Assembly: GCA_021397835.1 (NCBI GenBank)
Contig: JAJFZO010000396.1
Coordinates: forward strand, 1,736,001-1,800,000
DNA length: 64,000 nucleotides
Source: Moringa oleifera
Lineage: Eukaryota > Streptophyta > Magnoliopsida > Brassicales > Moringaceae
Reading direction: 5' to 3'
Below, in pieces: positions 25,045-38,700 of this stretch. A program made the position numbers and the translations under genes. Numbering within the stretch: position 1 is the stretch's first letter; each line of letters opens with the position of its first letter. The notes under the pieces were generated by a model that saw only the letters and a list, made by a program, of their open reading frames with translations, ran no database searches and was not told the origin of the DNA.

Positions 25045-25149
25045 GTATTGATCATATATTTTTTAGCGCACATCTCAAATATTTCATAATAATTGATGGG
25101 TCGTAGATGAATAGTCTTTATACTAGCGATCGATAAGTAAACTTAAAGT

Positions 25150-25705
25150 AGATGATGAATATGTTGTCTATTTATTATCGATCACTCATCTATTAATTGC
25201 TCATCTATCAATTACACACTTATTGATTATTTATCTATTGACCATTATCTATCAATTATATATTTTAAATATGTATCTTAACCATCTATGTCAATCTTTA
25301 ATCTATATACTTTTTATCTGTTGATTACTTACATATATATTGTTCATCTATCAATCATTCGCTTATCGATTGTTTATTTATCGAGTTTCTATATATCGAT
25401 CATCTGTTTATTGATCGTATATTGATTGATTGTTTATTTATTAACTGTCAATGTATCAATCATTTATGCAATGATTGTTTATCTATTGATAACATATTTT
25501 ATATTTTAATCTCATTCATTTATATCAATCCTTTATGTATCAATTGATCATTTTACAGATTGTCATTTATCGACTATTCATTTATTGATCGTTCATTTAT
25601 CGACTACTTATCTATCGCTCATTCATTTATTAATTTTTCATATTGATCGTTTATATGTCGACTATTTATTTGTCAACTGTTCATCTACCGATCGTTTATG
25701 TGTGG
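25150..25705. repeat. Minisatellite, ~15-16 bp unit (GATCGTTCATTTATC-like)
   Basis: Degenerate head-to-tail units close to GATCGTTCATTTATC, with variants such as AATTGCTCATCTATC, GATTATTTATCTATT and GACTATTCATTTATT. The period is 15-16 bp, most regular near 25180-25260 and 25330-25705, with a less regular middle. Cores often contain ATCGAT/ATTGAT. The array begins about 100 bp past the gypsy 5' LTR edge. No gene in it. Confidence 0.75.
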
Positions 25706-26050
25706 TTGTAATTTTGTTAAATTAAACTAAAGAAGTATATACCATAAAAACGGTCTTGGATTGAAGTTTTAAAGATCATCCCAATGTCATCCTTAATACA
25801 CTTTCATAACTAATGGACAACAACCTCTAAACGCTACAAATACTACAATTAACGTAATTTATATAAGATATAAGGCTATTTTTCCAAATAAACACATGCA
25901 ATATAAAATAAAGATAAAGCACTTATTCAGTCGATCAACCACGAATCAAATATGATGAGCAAGTTAAACCAATCTCAATTAGCAAAACAATATGACACAT
26001 CCATAACACTTTTGAACAAGTTTGCATCCAATCTTGATTCGACGATCATC
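25706..26050. other. Intergenic sequence, nothing recognised
   Basis: Unique-looking AT-rich sequence between the minisatellite and the coding-like block on the minus strand. No motif recognised. Confidence 0.35.
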
Positions 26051-26053
26051 ATT

Positions 26054-26990
26054 TTAGCTACATGACTCATCAAGATCATAGTCACACCGAACCAGCTTAA
26101 CAACTCCATTATCATTGCTTGAAGGGTTTGTTTGCTTCCTCGTAAAATCATTGTATGGTGAGCATAGAAACACTGATCCTTTTAAAGCACTCTGAGCTCT
26201 AATTGTTTTTACCATGCCCTCATAGGATGATACAATAAAAGAATCTGATGGAGTAGTTATGTCATCATTACTTGATCTCTGTAAAAAAATTATCAAACTC
26301 TGACACGTTATCTTCATTTCTATTATCTTCCCATATGTGATCGATTACTAGTATGACATCATGGGATAAGGTCACTCATATTCTAATGGTCATTGTTATT
26401 TCCATCGTCATTAAATAATGCTACTGGATCACTACAATTTCTTGAGTATGACGCATATGTGGATCTCATGTGAAGCCATGTCAAGATCTCATTTATTGTT
26501 GCTTCCTCAACATCATCTAATTGATGCATGATTTCCTTGTATAAGTGCTTCTCGAGCTTAGGTTATTTTGGCTCATGTATCTTATGCTTTAACTTTGGAG
26601 GAGGTACCTCATGACTAGTCAACAGAGTTGGAGCATCAAGTGGTGTAGCTTTACTTGATAGTGATTGAGGACTAAATGCATGGTCTTGGGCAAAACTAGC
26701 AATCCATGGTGTTAGAGCATCAGGAAATGTAGCCTCCTCCTTTAAAGGTAATCGAGGATTCACAGTCACGTGACCAAATGATGACTAAATGTTATGTTTT
26801 TTTATCCAAATCTCAAATAACAATAAATAATAAAAAATTAACTTAATTAATTATTTTGAAATAATATATAATATAATAATTCAAATTCACTTATCTCAGG
26901 ATTGTCAAACAAATTGTAATTCTTCTTTGCTATAGCTGGCATGTTAATTTGCCATTTTAATCTGAGTGGATTGCCTTCAAAATAATTAAT
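26054..26990 (-). pseudogene. Coding-like minus-strand sequence, family not recognised
   Basis: Three stretches have protein-like composition. About 26980-26890 reads FEGNPLRLKWQINMPAIAKK and then NYNLFDNPE. 26769-26563 reads KEEATFPDALTPWIASFAQD, then ATPLDAPTLLTSHE, running on with few stops to KEIMHQLDDVEEATINEILT and WLHMRSTYASY near 26460. 26317-26054 is open (RSSNDDITTPSDSFIVSSYE, KGSVFLCSPYNDF). The frames differ and are separated by AT-rich, possibly intronic, DNA. I do not recognise a family. It could be a small host gene, a pseudogene, or the accessory protein of a transposon. Function unknown. Confidence 0.3.
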
Positions 26991-26999
26991 GCACAACAA

Positions 27000-28325
27000 A
27001 ACAAACTTCTAACCACAAGTGTTAGGTTTTCACATGTCCAAACATATATTACATAATTATTTACTTATTGACAAAAAAAAAAAATCTCAATCATTACTGT
27101 CATGCCTGGAAAGCATATATAAACCTATTTAAGCTATATGTATCATCTAACTTGTAGACCAACTTTTTACCACTTAATCAAACCTATCTTTATGATGTAT
27201 ATCAACATTTGTTTTCTCATCTTTACACATAAACCCATTATTGACAAAATATAATAAGGTCAGGCTAATGAAGTCTTCATCAATCTCTGTTTGCGAACAA
27301 AAAAATGTTTGCGTCACGTCACTGATGCAGATCTTGTGACATTGTTGAAAATACTTTAAAAACAGTTTTGATTTTTAAGGAAAAATTAAAAAAAACAGTT
27401 TTATATATATATATATATATATCACAAAATATGTCCCCAGAAAACGTGTGACTAACATAAATTATTTCTAGGAATAACTCATCAAATATTGAAAAACTAT
27501 GAGATTTTCTTATAATTAACAAACCAATATAATCAAGATAATACACATAATAAAAACAATCAAAATGATTGAAATGTTTAGCACTGTGGATACATTTGTA
27601 CAATGTGAACAGTAACATAATGATGTGGCAATAGGATAACATTAATGTGGGAAAAAAAAAAAACTTTCAGCAACTTGGCCACCAGACTTGCCATTGAACA
27701 GACTCAAATCTGGTCGGTGCGTTCGCAGCAATGCCGTATCTGGCAACAATGTAAAAGATGACCAGATCTACTGTTGTCACATTATTCTTATCATCAATAC
27801 ATTTTGATAATGTAGTATATTAATATAAAAATAAATAAATAAGTCTAATCAAAATGGGGATTCACAGGTGATTCTCAGCATAGAAGAGATCTTAACAAGT
27901 CTTTAAATTTTAATTTTTATTAAATTATGTATCTATTATCTTATGAAAAACTCAACATAATTCATATTAATAAAAAAAATTTTAAAAGTCATAATACAAA
28001 ATAAATTAATGTGATAAAACCAAAACAGAAGTAGCCATATAACACTAAACTTCAGAAAGGATAGTATCACACAAGAAATAATGTCAGTCAATGTATCGCT
28101 AAACATTAAATTTAAATCAGATTATGAAGTGTTGCCTCTAATAAATAAATGCATAACCACCTGTTTTCGTAAACAGCTGTATATGTTGCATACAGGGAAA
28201 CGACAGACAATTTCATTGTTCGACTTCTAAACGGAACAATTCAAAAATCAGACAATCAGAGTTTGATGTTGTGCTCCAGTCAGACATAATTACAGGATAC
28301 CTCTGGGCACCGACAAAATAGCCAA
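27000..28325. other. Intergenic region downstream of the COBW gene
   Basis: AT-rich with no gene recognised. An (AT)n run lies at 27402-27422. The 27660-27780 stretch is more GC-rich, with CAGACTTGCCATTG and two AGATCTGGTC/GACCAGATCT elements in inverted orientation (near 27707 and 27759); I cannot assign it. The stop codon of the COBW gene is at its right edge, so 28200-28325 probably contains that gene's 3' UTR. Confidence 0.35.
27402..27422. repeat. (AT)n microsatellite
   Basis: Short pure TA run. Confidence 0.85.
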
Positions 28326-31300
28326 TCATATCAAACAACCCTTGAAGCCTTTTCTGAGAGCAGTTTCGTCCAAATTCCTTCCAATGAATACAAGCTTGTT
28401 AATCCTTGTTTCATCAGGGCCCCATGTTTTGCCGGGGCAGCCATCCAATGTGGAATGCACTCCCTGAAAGAAACAGCACCATAGGGACGAGGGATGATGC
28501 AATGAAAAATTGGTCCAAAAACACACACAAGCCATAGATGTATTATTTTTGAACTGATCACTTTAATATAAAATCAGAACCTGGAAGACATAACGCTGAT
28601 CAGAACCATTCACAGACAAGATGCCCTTCATTCTATACAAATCTTCTCCTTTTTCTTCAATCAGTCTTTCAAGCCAATCATCAACCTGATATATTCAAAA
28701 TCAGATGAGAGATTGGTACACCACAGAAGCATATGAAACAATTTCAAATCAAAGTGAACCTGAAAACCAAAGGAAAGTTTGAGAGACCTGATGGATCAGA
28801 AGCTACAATAGAAGTTATGATATTTTACATTTGATTGACCCATAAAAAGGCCAAGACACTTATCTCACTGTGTTTTATTTTTATTAACATGATCAGATAT
28901 GTATCATATATGTGTGCACAGATACACAAGCAGACACAGGAGCACAGATATAAGCCATGAAATATTTCTTACCTCATCAAGATCAAGGTTCCCTTCAGAA
29001 ACAATACTGACACTAGACACAGCAGAATCATGTACATGTTCATGGTGATGCTCGTGTTGGTGCCCTGTAATACCCATCCAAAATAATGTCAGTTGAATTG
29101 AAAAAACTAGGAAAATAGTTGAAGTCCCTCTAGATAATTTTGTGTTGGATGAATTTTGAGTAAACAAAATGATCTGTTAGGATAACACTCAGAACAAGCA
29201 AATGAATGTGACTCCATATGGTGATAGAACTGTTCATCAAACAAGCACATGGATAGAAAAGTATCAAATATGAACCGCAAGAAGCAAGAATGAACACATT
29301 ATATAACTGTGACACACAGTAATTAATTAATCTTCTGTCTTAGTAAGATAGAAGACTAAGATTGAACCTTCTGGAACTTTTGAAACACAGGAGGACAAGT
29401 GATCAATAGACATAACCAATAGACTGTTAGATCCACTCAGAAGCTTTGATTGTGTTAATGAAGCAGTGAGCAAATTGTAGCGCAATAGTCCATGTTACCT
29501 CAAGTTTTCAACTTTAAATTATTTCTTCTATGCTGGAAATGCTGTAAACATGTTGCAATCTATGAATTTTGATCTGCTCGATGTTATTAAGAAAAAAATT
29601 ACAGAAAAAGTTCTTGCAACCTTGCAGAACAAAGGTCCATGATTTAATTGAGAGAAAAAAAGTCACATTAGTATGTTAAACCTTCATTCACCTTTTAAAT
29701 GACAGCTTTCCTAACTGGTCCGTAGAAAGAGAAAGCAAAGGGAAAAGAACACATGCAATATTGAAAGAAGAAAAAGAAGAACAAGAAGAAGATATACCAC
29801 CATGACCACTTCCATCTACACGAACTTCAGAGTCAATTCTGCGAAATCCAAGTAATGGATATCAGCAAAATGAGTTTTCACTAGAGCTCTAAATATAGGG
29901 ACTACAAACTCATTCAAGTTAGCCAGACAAGAATGCCAAGAAAAAACAAAAAGTAGAAAAATATACTTCAAAAACAAAATAAAAAAAACTATTCTGACAG
30001 ATTCAAATATTTGCTGAAACATAATAGACGAACCTTTCAAGATCATATCCTCCCACTCCCAAAACAAAATCCATGTCAACAACTCCAAATTTGGCCAGCT
30101 TGATTGGTGCCATGCAGTTAATATGCTGTCAATATACACCAGATACACAAATAATCACCTTAAAACTGATTACATGGAGAGAGGGAAAAAAGAGAAGAAA
30201 GGCAGATAAAACATAGTGGTAGTAATGACATGTTGCCCATATGATACAAAGTGTTAGAACTAATGATGTTCATGCATCAATTCACCTTGGTTAACCAAGC
30301 TTACCTGGTGACAGAAAATTTCCACTATTAGCTTATCAAACAAAACAAAACATCTCATATGTGAAGGGAACTAGATGTTGTTGGAACCATCATTCCCCTT
30401 GAACCTTAAACTCCATAAAATGGACTATGTTTTGCATATAATTCAAACAAACAAGTTTTCGCCCTCACCAGCACAGCCTATCGTACACAGTAGAATACCA
30501 ACTGCATGCCATCTGTTAACTAATCTTTGTACACCATCCTGTTAGAATGTTAGCTAGACAACCGATTATTCTCATAAAAAGGCAAAATTCATCCTAACAA
30601 GTTAAGTTTACGTGAGAAGAAACAAAGCAAAACCCCAAAAACCCACCGCTTCATTTGATTTGATTTATTTTTTCCAAAAAAAAAAAGGAAAGGGAAGGGC
30701 ATTGATGCATACATGACCTATTATGCCTTTGAAATAATGAATTGGTGGTTCGAATTATGTCTTAAACAATATGGAAATACTAATGTGGCAAGTGGGGTGA
30801 ACCAAAAACCGACTAACCGAACAAAACTATTGATTTCCATTTGGTTTGATTCAAGTTAAAATTTCTTAACTTGAACTATTAATCGGACCAGTTTGGGTTA
30901 GATGCTAAAAAATCAATCAAAACCAAACTAAACCGAATATGGGAAAAAATATTAAGTTTCATTTGTGAATTCACCAACTGATAATACCCCCAACTCTACC
31001 TAATAATATCCAAGTATAAAAGTAACTCTAGAATTGTTTTCCTAATTTTTTCATACTTACTTCTTCTTACCTTCTTTGTTTACTTTCAATTAGAGCCAAG
31101 TTTTCTTCTCTATGTTCAAGTAAGTTTTTAATTTCTAATTAAGTAATAAATTTTTTATTACTTTCCCTTTATATTAACCACAAACAATAAATACTATCTT
31201 GTTTTCTTTTCCTTTTTTTTTTTTAAATATTCGTATGTCTTGTCTTTCTTAACAATAACTTATTAATGATAATTCCACAACCCTATACTATTTATTTATA

Positions 31301-34300
31301 ATAAATTTATGTGTATTTTATAATTTGTACTTAGATTATTCTTGATCTAATAATTTTTGTTTTCTTGTACAACATGATACACTTATGGCTTTCAATTCAC
31401 AAATTGATCATTATTAATTTGGTTGCTATCATATGAAATTGTCAATATATAAAAAAATTAAATATATTAAAACTTGTATTATTTTTTATTTTCAATATTG
31501 ACAGTTTTTTACATAAGTTACTTTTGGGACTTTTAATTTTTTTCATCACAACACAATATATGGGTTTGGTAAGTATATAATTTATAGTTTTGATTTTGAA
31601 TACTTTTAAATATTTATATTTGATGAAATTTTTTTTATTTGATTACTAACCTAACTTCTTTTTTCTTTTACTTTTGGTAGATTTTAACTATCAAGGTAGT
31701 GTCAATCTTTCTGGAAATACTTAGCAATACGTCCTTAACTCCATAGTCAAACAGTGGCACTAATAATTCTGCAAACATATATGAGAAAAACAGGTACTAG
31801 ATTAACATGAGAGATACGGACTCACTTCAAAAAATTGGATTATGAAAACCAAAAAGAGTAGAGAGCTAAAGGCAATTATTATGAAAAAAATATTTGTTCA
31901 AGTTTTATTGGTGCAAGTATACCATGAAAGCATACGATATTACGTACAAGTATCCATATTATACAAGAGACAAAAGAACTTAGCTTTCACTCCACTAACA
32001 ATAAGGAAGATATTAATAGTTCTTTAGTATCTTGAAAATTTTGATCAAGAAGCATCCAAACAAGCACTTACAAGAACGATTAATGCCAAAAAAAAAAAAA
32101 CTAACAAAATAATAGAACATAAAGGTTTTTCTCACATTATGAGTGTGGTACAACCAAAAACTTGTTTTATAGTTGTAGGAGATTGTATAAACCTTTATGT
32201 AAATGAGAGAAAGAAATTGAAAAATTTGTTGGAAAAGTATTCACGAAGATATTGTCTTACAACAAACAAATGAATGTTTATTAAAATCTCAATTATATAT
32301 ATCTCATAGTTCACTTGATTGATGATGATTGAAAATTACACAAAACAACTTTAAAGTTTTTCCTAGTTTCCAATAATTAAGATGAAGTTATTGGAATGGT
32401 TGTTGAAATATATTTGCTTGAACAATAAATAGGAAGAATTTTCATAATGACCTAGAACAATGCATCTTCTAATGATGTTGGGGTTGGTGACTTGAAGAAA
32501 ATAATTAATATTGGAAATAAAACATATTGAATGGCCATCTTCACACATGTTATTGTGTATACATATTAAACTTTATAGCTATAAATCATTTAGGCAATGT
32601 ATCACATTCAATCATTTAAATTCATAAAGTGATGAGATATATGAGGTCTTTTCTTACTAGATTGCAAAAATTTAAGGCATGTATGAAAAAAAAAAGATAG
32701 TAAAAGTTTCGTATGCTTTGATGTTGAGGTGAAACTCTACCCATATGATGCTTGAGGCTGTCTTGAAACTTCATAAAGCATTTTAGCAATTAGAAGAACA
32801 TAATACTTAATTTCTTGTTAAGCTTAGTGAAAAGCAAGAAACTTCTTCAAAAGGGGATTGATGGAATGCATATATCATGGTTACATTTTTGAAAAATTGC
32901 TATAACACTATTTTACCTGTTTTTAGTTCTTTGTATGTAACAATTAATTCTTATTTTTATGAAATTTATGGGATTGAAATAATGTTGAATCAATGTAGTA
33001 GAAACAATGATGCTAGCTTGAGTTCAATGTCATTGAGAATGAAGAAAAAAAAATGACAAAGCTAATAATGTCTCACACACATTTGAAGCAAGGTTTTTTG
33101 CCTTAATAGCATCATAAGCATCATGTAAAGTCCACTTTACATAGCAAATTTATGACGGCAATCAACAATCATTGCAATGTATATCACATTGAAGTTATTA
33201 ATGCTCTGCCAATAATTCTCATATTTTTGCTTTATTCTCATTACCTCTTATTCATTGATTCAACATCATTTTACCACAAAGTTTATCAAAATAAAAATTA
33301 GTTATTACATATGAAGGCTAGAAACACATGTAAAGCAATATCATAGATTTTTAAAATTGTAACCATGATATGAGCATTTTGTCAATCCTCCTTAGAAGGA
33401 GTTCCTTGTTTTCCACTAAACTCAACAAGCAAGTGAAGAGTCATATTCTTCTTAAATGCCTTATGAAGTTTCATAGCGACCTCAAGCATCATATAAGTAA
33501 AATTCCACCTAATATAAACATCAAGACACGTAAAACATTTTACTTGCTAATTTGTTTTAAAAAAACTTTTTATATTTCACTACGTTATGAGCTCAAATCA
33601 TTGAACTTGAAACATCACCTAAATCATCTATGATTGTAAAGGTCAATATATATGCACAACAATGCATATGAAGATGTTTACTATTTAAGATGCTTTCCAA
33701 TTGTTAAATATTTTCTTCAAATAACCAACACCAACATCATTAGAATATGCTTTTTTCACGATTTTTGAATTTTTTTTTTTTTACATTGTTCATTCAAGCA
33801 AACATCTTCCAAGCAAGTGAACCGTGAGACACATATAACTAAGATTTCGAAAATGGATGATCATGTGCAATTGTAAGACAAACTCTTTGTGAATGCTTTT
33901 CCAAGAAATTTTTTTAGTTTATCTTATTTACAGAAAGATCAATGATATCTCTTACAACTATCAAACATGAAAACAATTAAAATTTTGCTTGTGTTACACT
34001 CTTAAAGTGGTGAAAACCTTCATTTGATACCATTTTCAAAGTTTGCTGGTTAATAATAACCATTCTTGCAAGTACTTATCTATATGCTTTTTTGATTAAA
34101 TTTCTAAGATACTGAAGAGTTATTAATATCTTTCTTATTCGTTATTGTAACAAAAGTTATCTATGTTTATCCTCACTAATATGATATTGATACTTCTTAC
34201 ATGATATCATATGATTTCTCAATGTATTAGTACCAATAAACTTGAACAAATATAATCTTTTCCACAATAATTGCAATTGTTTCTCAACACTTTCTTGTTT

Positions 34301-35703
34301 TCAAAGTCCAATTTAGTGAAGTGAGTCTATGCCTATGATGCCTATCTAATACCTCTTTTTTTTATTCCAAACACGTTTGAAATAGGAGTACTAGTATCAT
34401 TGTTTGGCTATAGAGATATGGATGTATTGTTAGATGTCTCTGTAAAAAAATTAACACCATCCCTAGTAGCTAACATCTAATTTTAACAAAAGAAAAAAAA
34501 AAGTTAGGTTAATAGTCAAATAAAAAAAAATTCTAACAAGAATTAATATTTAAAAGCATGCAAAATCAAAGCAATAAATGACATACTAATCATATATTGT
34601 TGTTGTTGTGAAAAAAAATTGAAAATCTTAAAAGTAATTTGTATAAAAAGTTACAAATACTGTGAAACAACATAACATGCAAGTTTAACTATATATTTTA
34701 TATATTAAAAATTTTATTTAATAGTAACCGTATTTAATCATCAATTTGTAAATAGAAAGTCATAATTCTATCATGTTATTAAAAACCAAAAAGAAAATGT
34801 TAGATTAAGAATAATATAAAATACATGTAACATAAGCATAAATTCATCATAAATAAATAGTTTATGATTGAGATTTATCATGAATAAGTTATTGTCAAGA
34901 AGAAATAAAATATATGAATCCAAAAAAAAATATATATATTTGTTCTTCGTTGTTAACCTAAACAAAAAGTTATACAAAAACTAACTAATTAATTAAAAAC
35001 TAAAAACTTACTAGAAGTAAGAGAAGAAAAGCTGGTATTTGATTGAAAGTAAAAAATAAAAGAAGATAGGAAGAAGCATTTTTCCCTCCCTTCACATGGA
35101 TGCATAATATTTGGCATGCATGCATGAAAAAATGATGCGAATTCTGTAATAGGGTTCCACCATCCATTTTGCACTCAATACATTGCCTAATTCAATACAA
35201 GGTTTGGATAGAATTAGAATACTGTGTTCCTAAATAAGGTAAAGATTGGAGGTCAAGCCTGACCAGGGTCCTAACCTACACTTCAGCAACTTTAATCTTC
35301 TTCCTTCAAATATTTAGTTCAAGAAAAAAAATGAGTTAATGTGCAAACGAAGTCCATACCTTAATTCTCTTAGTCAAGTTCTCCAAGTCAGCCTCAGTCA
35401 CCAAATCTGTCTGCCAAGGAAAAATGAAAATTTTAAATTTTACAAACTGATGAAGGACAAGATTCTTAATACTTCCTACATTCAAAAATGAGTGTCACAG
35501 TAGACAAAATGCACAAATTAAGCAATGGAAAATTGATCCATTTACTCTACTTCAAAAAGTGACCCTCAAAACTATCCCTCCATTGAAATTAAGAACATTT
35601 ATCCTAAATAAATACGTAAATTTAATATATATATATATATATATACACACACATATATATATATATATATAATAAAAAAATAGAAACACATATCTGTATA
35701 TAC

Positions 35704-35746
<43 letters not shown>

Positions 35747-38700
35747 AAAGGAGATATTAACTAGTTTAGAATATTGTACAACTTCAGGTTTATTGAATTC
35801 CATGTGGGCTCAGAAATTAGGGATTTAATTTCCTTTTTATGATAAGGTTTTGTGGCTATGTGCATCTCCAACAGAGTTTTGTGACAAACTGGTTCGTGAT
35901 GGTTTACAGCCATTGGGAATTTGAGACTTAATTAAGATATGATACTCCTTATTATTGTCCATACCAGAATCACATTCAATTTGGGACAAACAAAAACGTA
36001 GAAATTTGAAAGTTTCATTCTGGAGTGAAGGAATTGAAAGGTGGAGTATAAATAAAATTAAATAGGATACAATTCATGAGAACCTTATGACCTAGCAATT
36101 AAAGGTAAGATATACAAAATTACCTTGTTCAAAATGATACGGTCAGCATAAGCAACTTGTTCAACTGCCTCATTCACCACGAATCTTGGTTTTACTTCAG
36201 TCAAATGTTGCATGGCATATTTGGAATCAACCAGCGTAACAACCCCATCTAGCTTCACATATTGTGAAACCAGTTCATCATTATAAAATGTTTCTATTAC
36301 TGGAGCAGGCTTAGCAAGCCCTGAAAATGATTTACAATTAAACAAACCAGTTATGCTTTCACTATGATAAATATAAGTCCGGTAAACTCATAAGCTTTGC
36401 TTAATCAAATAGGCAATGCTCACACATACAAAGGGGGCATATAGATCCCATACAAATAAGCAAAGCTATTAACATCTTCCAAGGCCTTCTAGCAGCAGAC
36501 AACATATGAGAGGACAAGATCATACAAACATAGAGCTTAAAATTTAGGATGCTAAAAGTATCCCCCGAATTGCGGTCCTACAAGAAATCCCTCCAAATAT
36601 GGGTGGAGAGAATTAATCACGTACAGAAGGAAAACAGAAGAAACCTAGCTCATTTTAGGCTGGGAAACGGGATCATATTCCTTTTCTCCTTCTCATCCCA
36701 GAACCCGCTCAACTTACTTTCATATTAACATCTACAAAATACAATAACATTTAAATTATGTTCTTTTTAAGAACCAAATAAATTTTAACATGGTATGTTC
36801 ATCTATGAGTTTAGCAAGCATGATATCTTGTAATGATGTTATAATGTACTTTTTTATTATTTAAGTATATGGAACAAGGACAGAAAATGGGGATTCCCCT
36901 TGCTCACCCTGCCACTTGTTAAATGAGGAATGGTATGCAGATGTCAATAAATTGGATAATGGGGACAGGATGGCAGACACATCCCCAAGCCCAACCAACC
37001 TTGTTTACATCACTACATAATCAATTAAAGGCACAATACAAATAGTTTGTCAAAGTTTGTTTTGAACCAGTTAAAATTTTTTCTGTTACACATCTGTTAC
37101 TATTCACATGTATGGTAGTCTTTCCACCCATTACATTATATTATAGGACTCGGTGGTTTCAGAGAGTCTGCTTTGTTTACTCTTTCTTGGGAGGGAAGGC
37201 ATACTCATGACATGCTGAAGTTTCAAATTCTGATAATGAAGGATTAAATCATTTTATTCATACTGTTAACAGTGTAACAACCTAAGCTAACTACAGTGTT
37301 ATAAAGAAACCCTAAGATTTAAAACAAACTTTGTCCTAGCTCTGGGATGTTACATATAATTTAGTCTAATTTGTATCCATTCATTTCTTTTTTTCTTTTC
37401 TTTTCTATTTAGTGATGAACAGTTTCCTTTAAGAAGTAAATAATTAAGATTTTGGACTAGCTGGTAAGATAGGACGGAAGGCACCAAAAGAACTTGGGAA
37501 GATGAAAGAGCGAATATCACAGCTCTTGAATCTCCAATTCTCAATAATCAAAAATCACAAATAATAATAGGGACCTCAAATAAATAGGCACCAATCATAT
37601 AGTAATAGGAAATCAAATAAAATACGTGATAAATTTCAATAATAAAATTTCCAAGTTTCTAACTTCATGATTTAGATGGGTTTGTTTACAATCCCTGGCT
37701 GTTACTCCATCACTTGGGTCCAATAAGTATGAATAAAATATGATAGGTTTACGGTCATCAACTTGCTAAAATTCAAGTAAACGAACATCAAGGCAACCCT
37801 ATTCCTTATAACTAGGTTTATCAACAAGTGGGCTAAGTTGGTTTTTTGGTTGAGTCGAACTCAACTCGTGCTGAAATGGTTGAGCTCAAAACCAAGCTTA
37901 GTCCACAGTAAATTTTTTTAGCTTAGCCTAAACTCAATTGACAAGGTTTGATGGGCATCAAGCTGATTTTTGGTCAACCAATTGTAAATTAAATTTGTAC
38001 ATGATTACATCTTAAAATATAATCACAAACACATTTTATCATCAATGATATCATATTATAATATATAGTGTATGAAATCCTAAAGCATAATGACAAATTG
38101 TCTCAACTTTTCTTCTAGCATTACAGACACACACACACACACACACATATGTATGTATGTATGTATGTATATGTAAATGCATATATATGTATATACATAT
38201 GTTATACTCTTATAAACTGATTATTATATATTTTTGTTTATAATATAATATAAAGTCAATCCGACCTTGATCAAACTAAGTTGTGTAGTTCAAGCTCAAC
38301 CCTCAGAACAACGAAACTCCTTAAAGCTCAGCACAAAAAGAACCAGGTTGCAGAATCAAGCTTCAAGCTAGTTCAGCCCACTTGACAATATAAGTTATAA
38401 CAAGAGTAGAATTGATAACTCCCATGAATAAGACAAGTGGCATTAATATTACATACCTGTGGTTTCTATGACTATATGATCAAATTTATCTCTTTTCCTC
38501 TTAGCTAACTGCAATAGCATTTTAACTAGATCTCCTCGAACAGTACAACACAAACAACCATTATTAACCATGACAATATCCTCAGATACAGAGGAATGAC
38601 TCGCGACCAATGATCCATCGATATCCACCTCACCGAACTGCATTGACAGCAAATAGAACTATTATCTAACAAAGGAAAACAACAAGAAGCAACTGCGCAA

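Larger units (their letters stand above)
30126..35359 (-). other. Intron 5 of the COBW gene, 5.2 kb, transposon-filled
   Basis: Donor at 35359 (AAG|GTATGG on the minus strand), acceptor at 30126 (TATTGACAG|CATATT). Most of the intron is two hAT relics in opposite orientation. Only about 0.7 kb at the acceptor side and 0.3 kb at the donor side look like original intron. The other COBW introns are 464, 1023, 2136, 713, 195, 733, 287 and 117 bp. Confidence 0.85.

Noticed and set aside
25150..25705. CRISPR-like look of the short-unit array
   Set aside because: There is no alternation of constant repeats and unique spacers. Units are contiguous and degenerate, in plant nuclear DNA.
33370..33633. 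87-codon plus-strand open frame
   Set aside because: It is the antisense reading of hAT relic B, whose homology lies on the minus strand.
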